Below are positions 5,313 to 5,351 of a stretch of 5,351 nt of DNA, piece by piece (positions within the stretch are counted from its first letter, which is position 1; every line of letters starts with the position of its first letter). The stretch comes from Acholeplasmataceae bacterium UBA6190. Its GTDB lineage: Bacteria; Bacillota_I; Bacilli_A; Acholeplasmatales; Acholeplasmataceae. The translations under genes and the position numbers were made by a program. Location of the stretch: positions 1 to 5,351 of the forward strand of contig DITG01000056.1 of the NCBI GenBank assembly GCA_002422045.1, read 5' to 3'. The notes beneath the pieces were generated by a model, which saw only the letters and a program-made list of their open reading frames with translations, was not told the origin of the DNA and ran no database searches.

Positions 5313-5351
5313 ACACACCAAATAGGTATGTACGCTTAGGTGTGTTCACAC
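5313..5351. repeat. Nested inverted repeats at the right edge
   Basis: ACACACC (5313-5319) and GGTGTGT (5339-5345) form a 7-base inverted repeat with a 19-base spacer. A second perfect dyad, GTGTG-TT-CACAC (5340-5351), overlaps its right arm and is cut off by the window end. The two are mutually exclusive as hairpins. No tRNA or known riboswitch shape is recognised, and no function is assigned. The stretch 5261-5312 holds only a small GCGA-GAAA-TCGC hairpin on the minus strand. Confidence 0.35.

Noticed and set aside
5261..5351. tRNA or riboswitch before the membrane protein gene
   Set aside because: The dyads do not form a cloverleaf or a riboswitch layout that I recognise, and the region is cut by the window end.

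Overview
The window looks like chromosome from a low-GC Gram-positive bacterium (Bacilli or a relative such as the Acholeplasma/Izemoplasma lineages). The L11 protein reads very like the Bacillus form. Ribosome binding sites are strong AGGAGG types, promoters are of the ordinary sigma-A kind, and TGA is used as a stop, so the genetic code is the standard bacterial one. Base composition is in the low forties of percent GC by eye. I cannot name the genus.

Left end (1-1025, all minus strand): the start of rplA (L1) is cut by the window edge and is preceded by rplK (L11) with its own near-consensus promoter. Between them lies a short hairpin that copies the L1-binding element of 23S rRNA, a good candidate for the operator through which L1 represses its own synthesis. 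Upstream of rplK, where many Firmicutes have nusG, is a small YccF-domain membrane protein with a duplicated motif.

Middle (1025-4719): two paralogous secreted proteins of 419 and 411 residues, both on the minus strand. Each has a signal peptide running into a FAYWAS...GDW junction that resembles SipW-type/TasA-like exported proteins, then a GLUG-type repetitive beta-helix body and a shared C-terminal WW...LW motif. Each has its own promoter candidate. Between them, on the plus strand, is a two-domain VOC (glyoxalase/extradiol dioxygenase fold) protein closely resembling Bacillus CatE. It is divergent from one paralogue and convergent with the other, sharing a bidirectional terminator with the latter.

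Right end (4699-5351): a five-segment membrane protein of unknown family sits 35 bases upstream of the second surface protein and may be cotranscribed with it. Upstream of it is a terminator that probably closes a minus-strand gene lying mostly or wholly beyond the window.

No mobile element, CRISPR array, tRNA or rRNA was seen. I found no convincing new multi-gene system. The points most worth following are the L1 operator mimic and the paired surface proteins with their unusual signal region.
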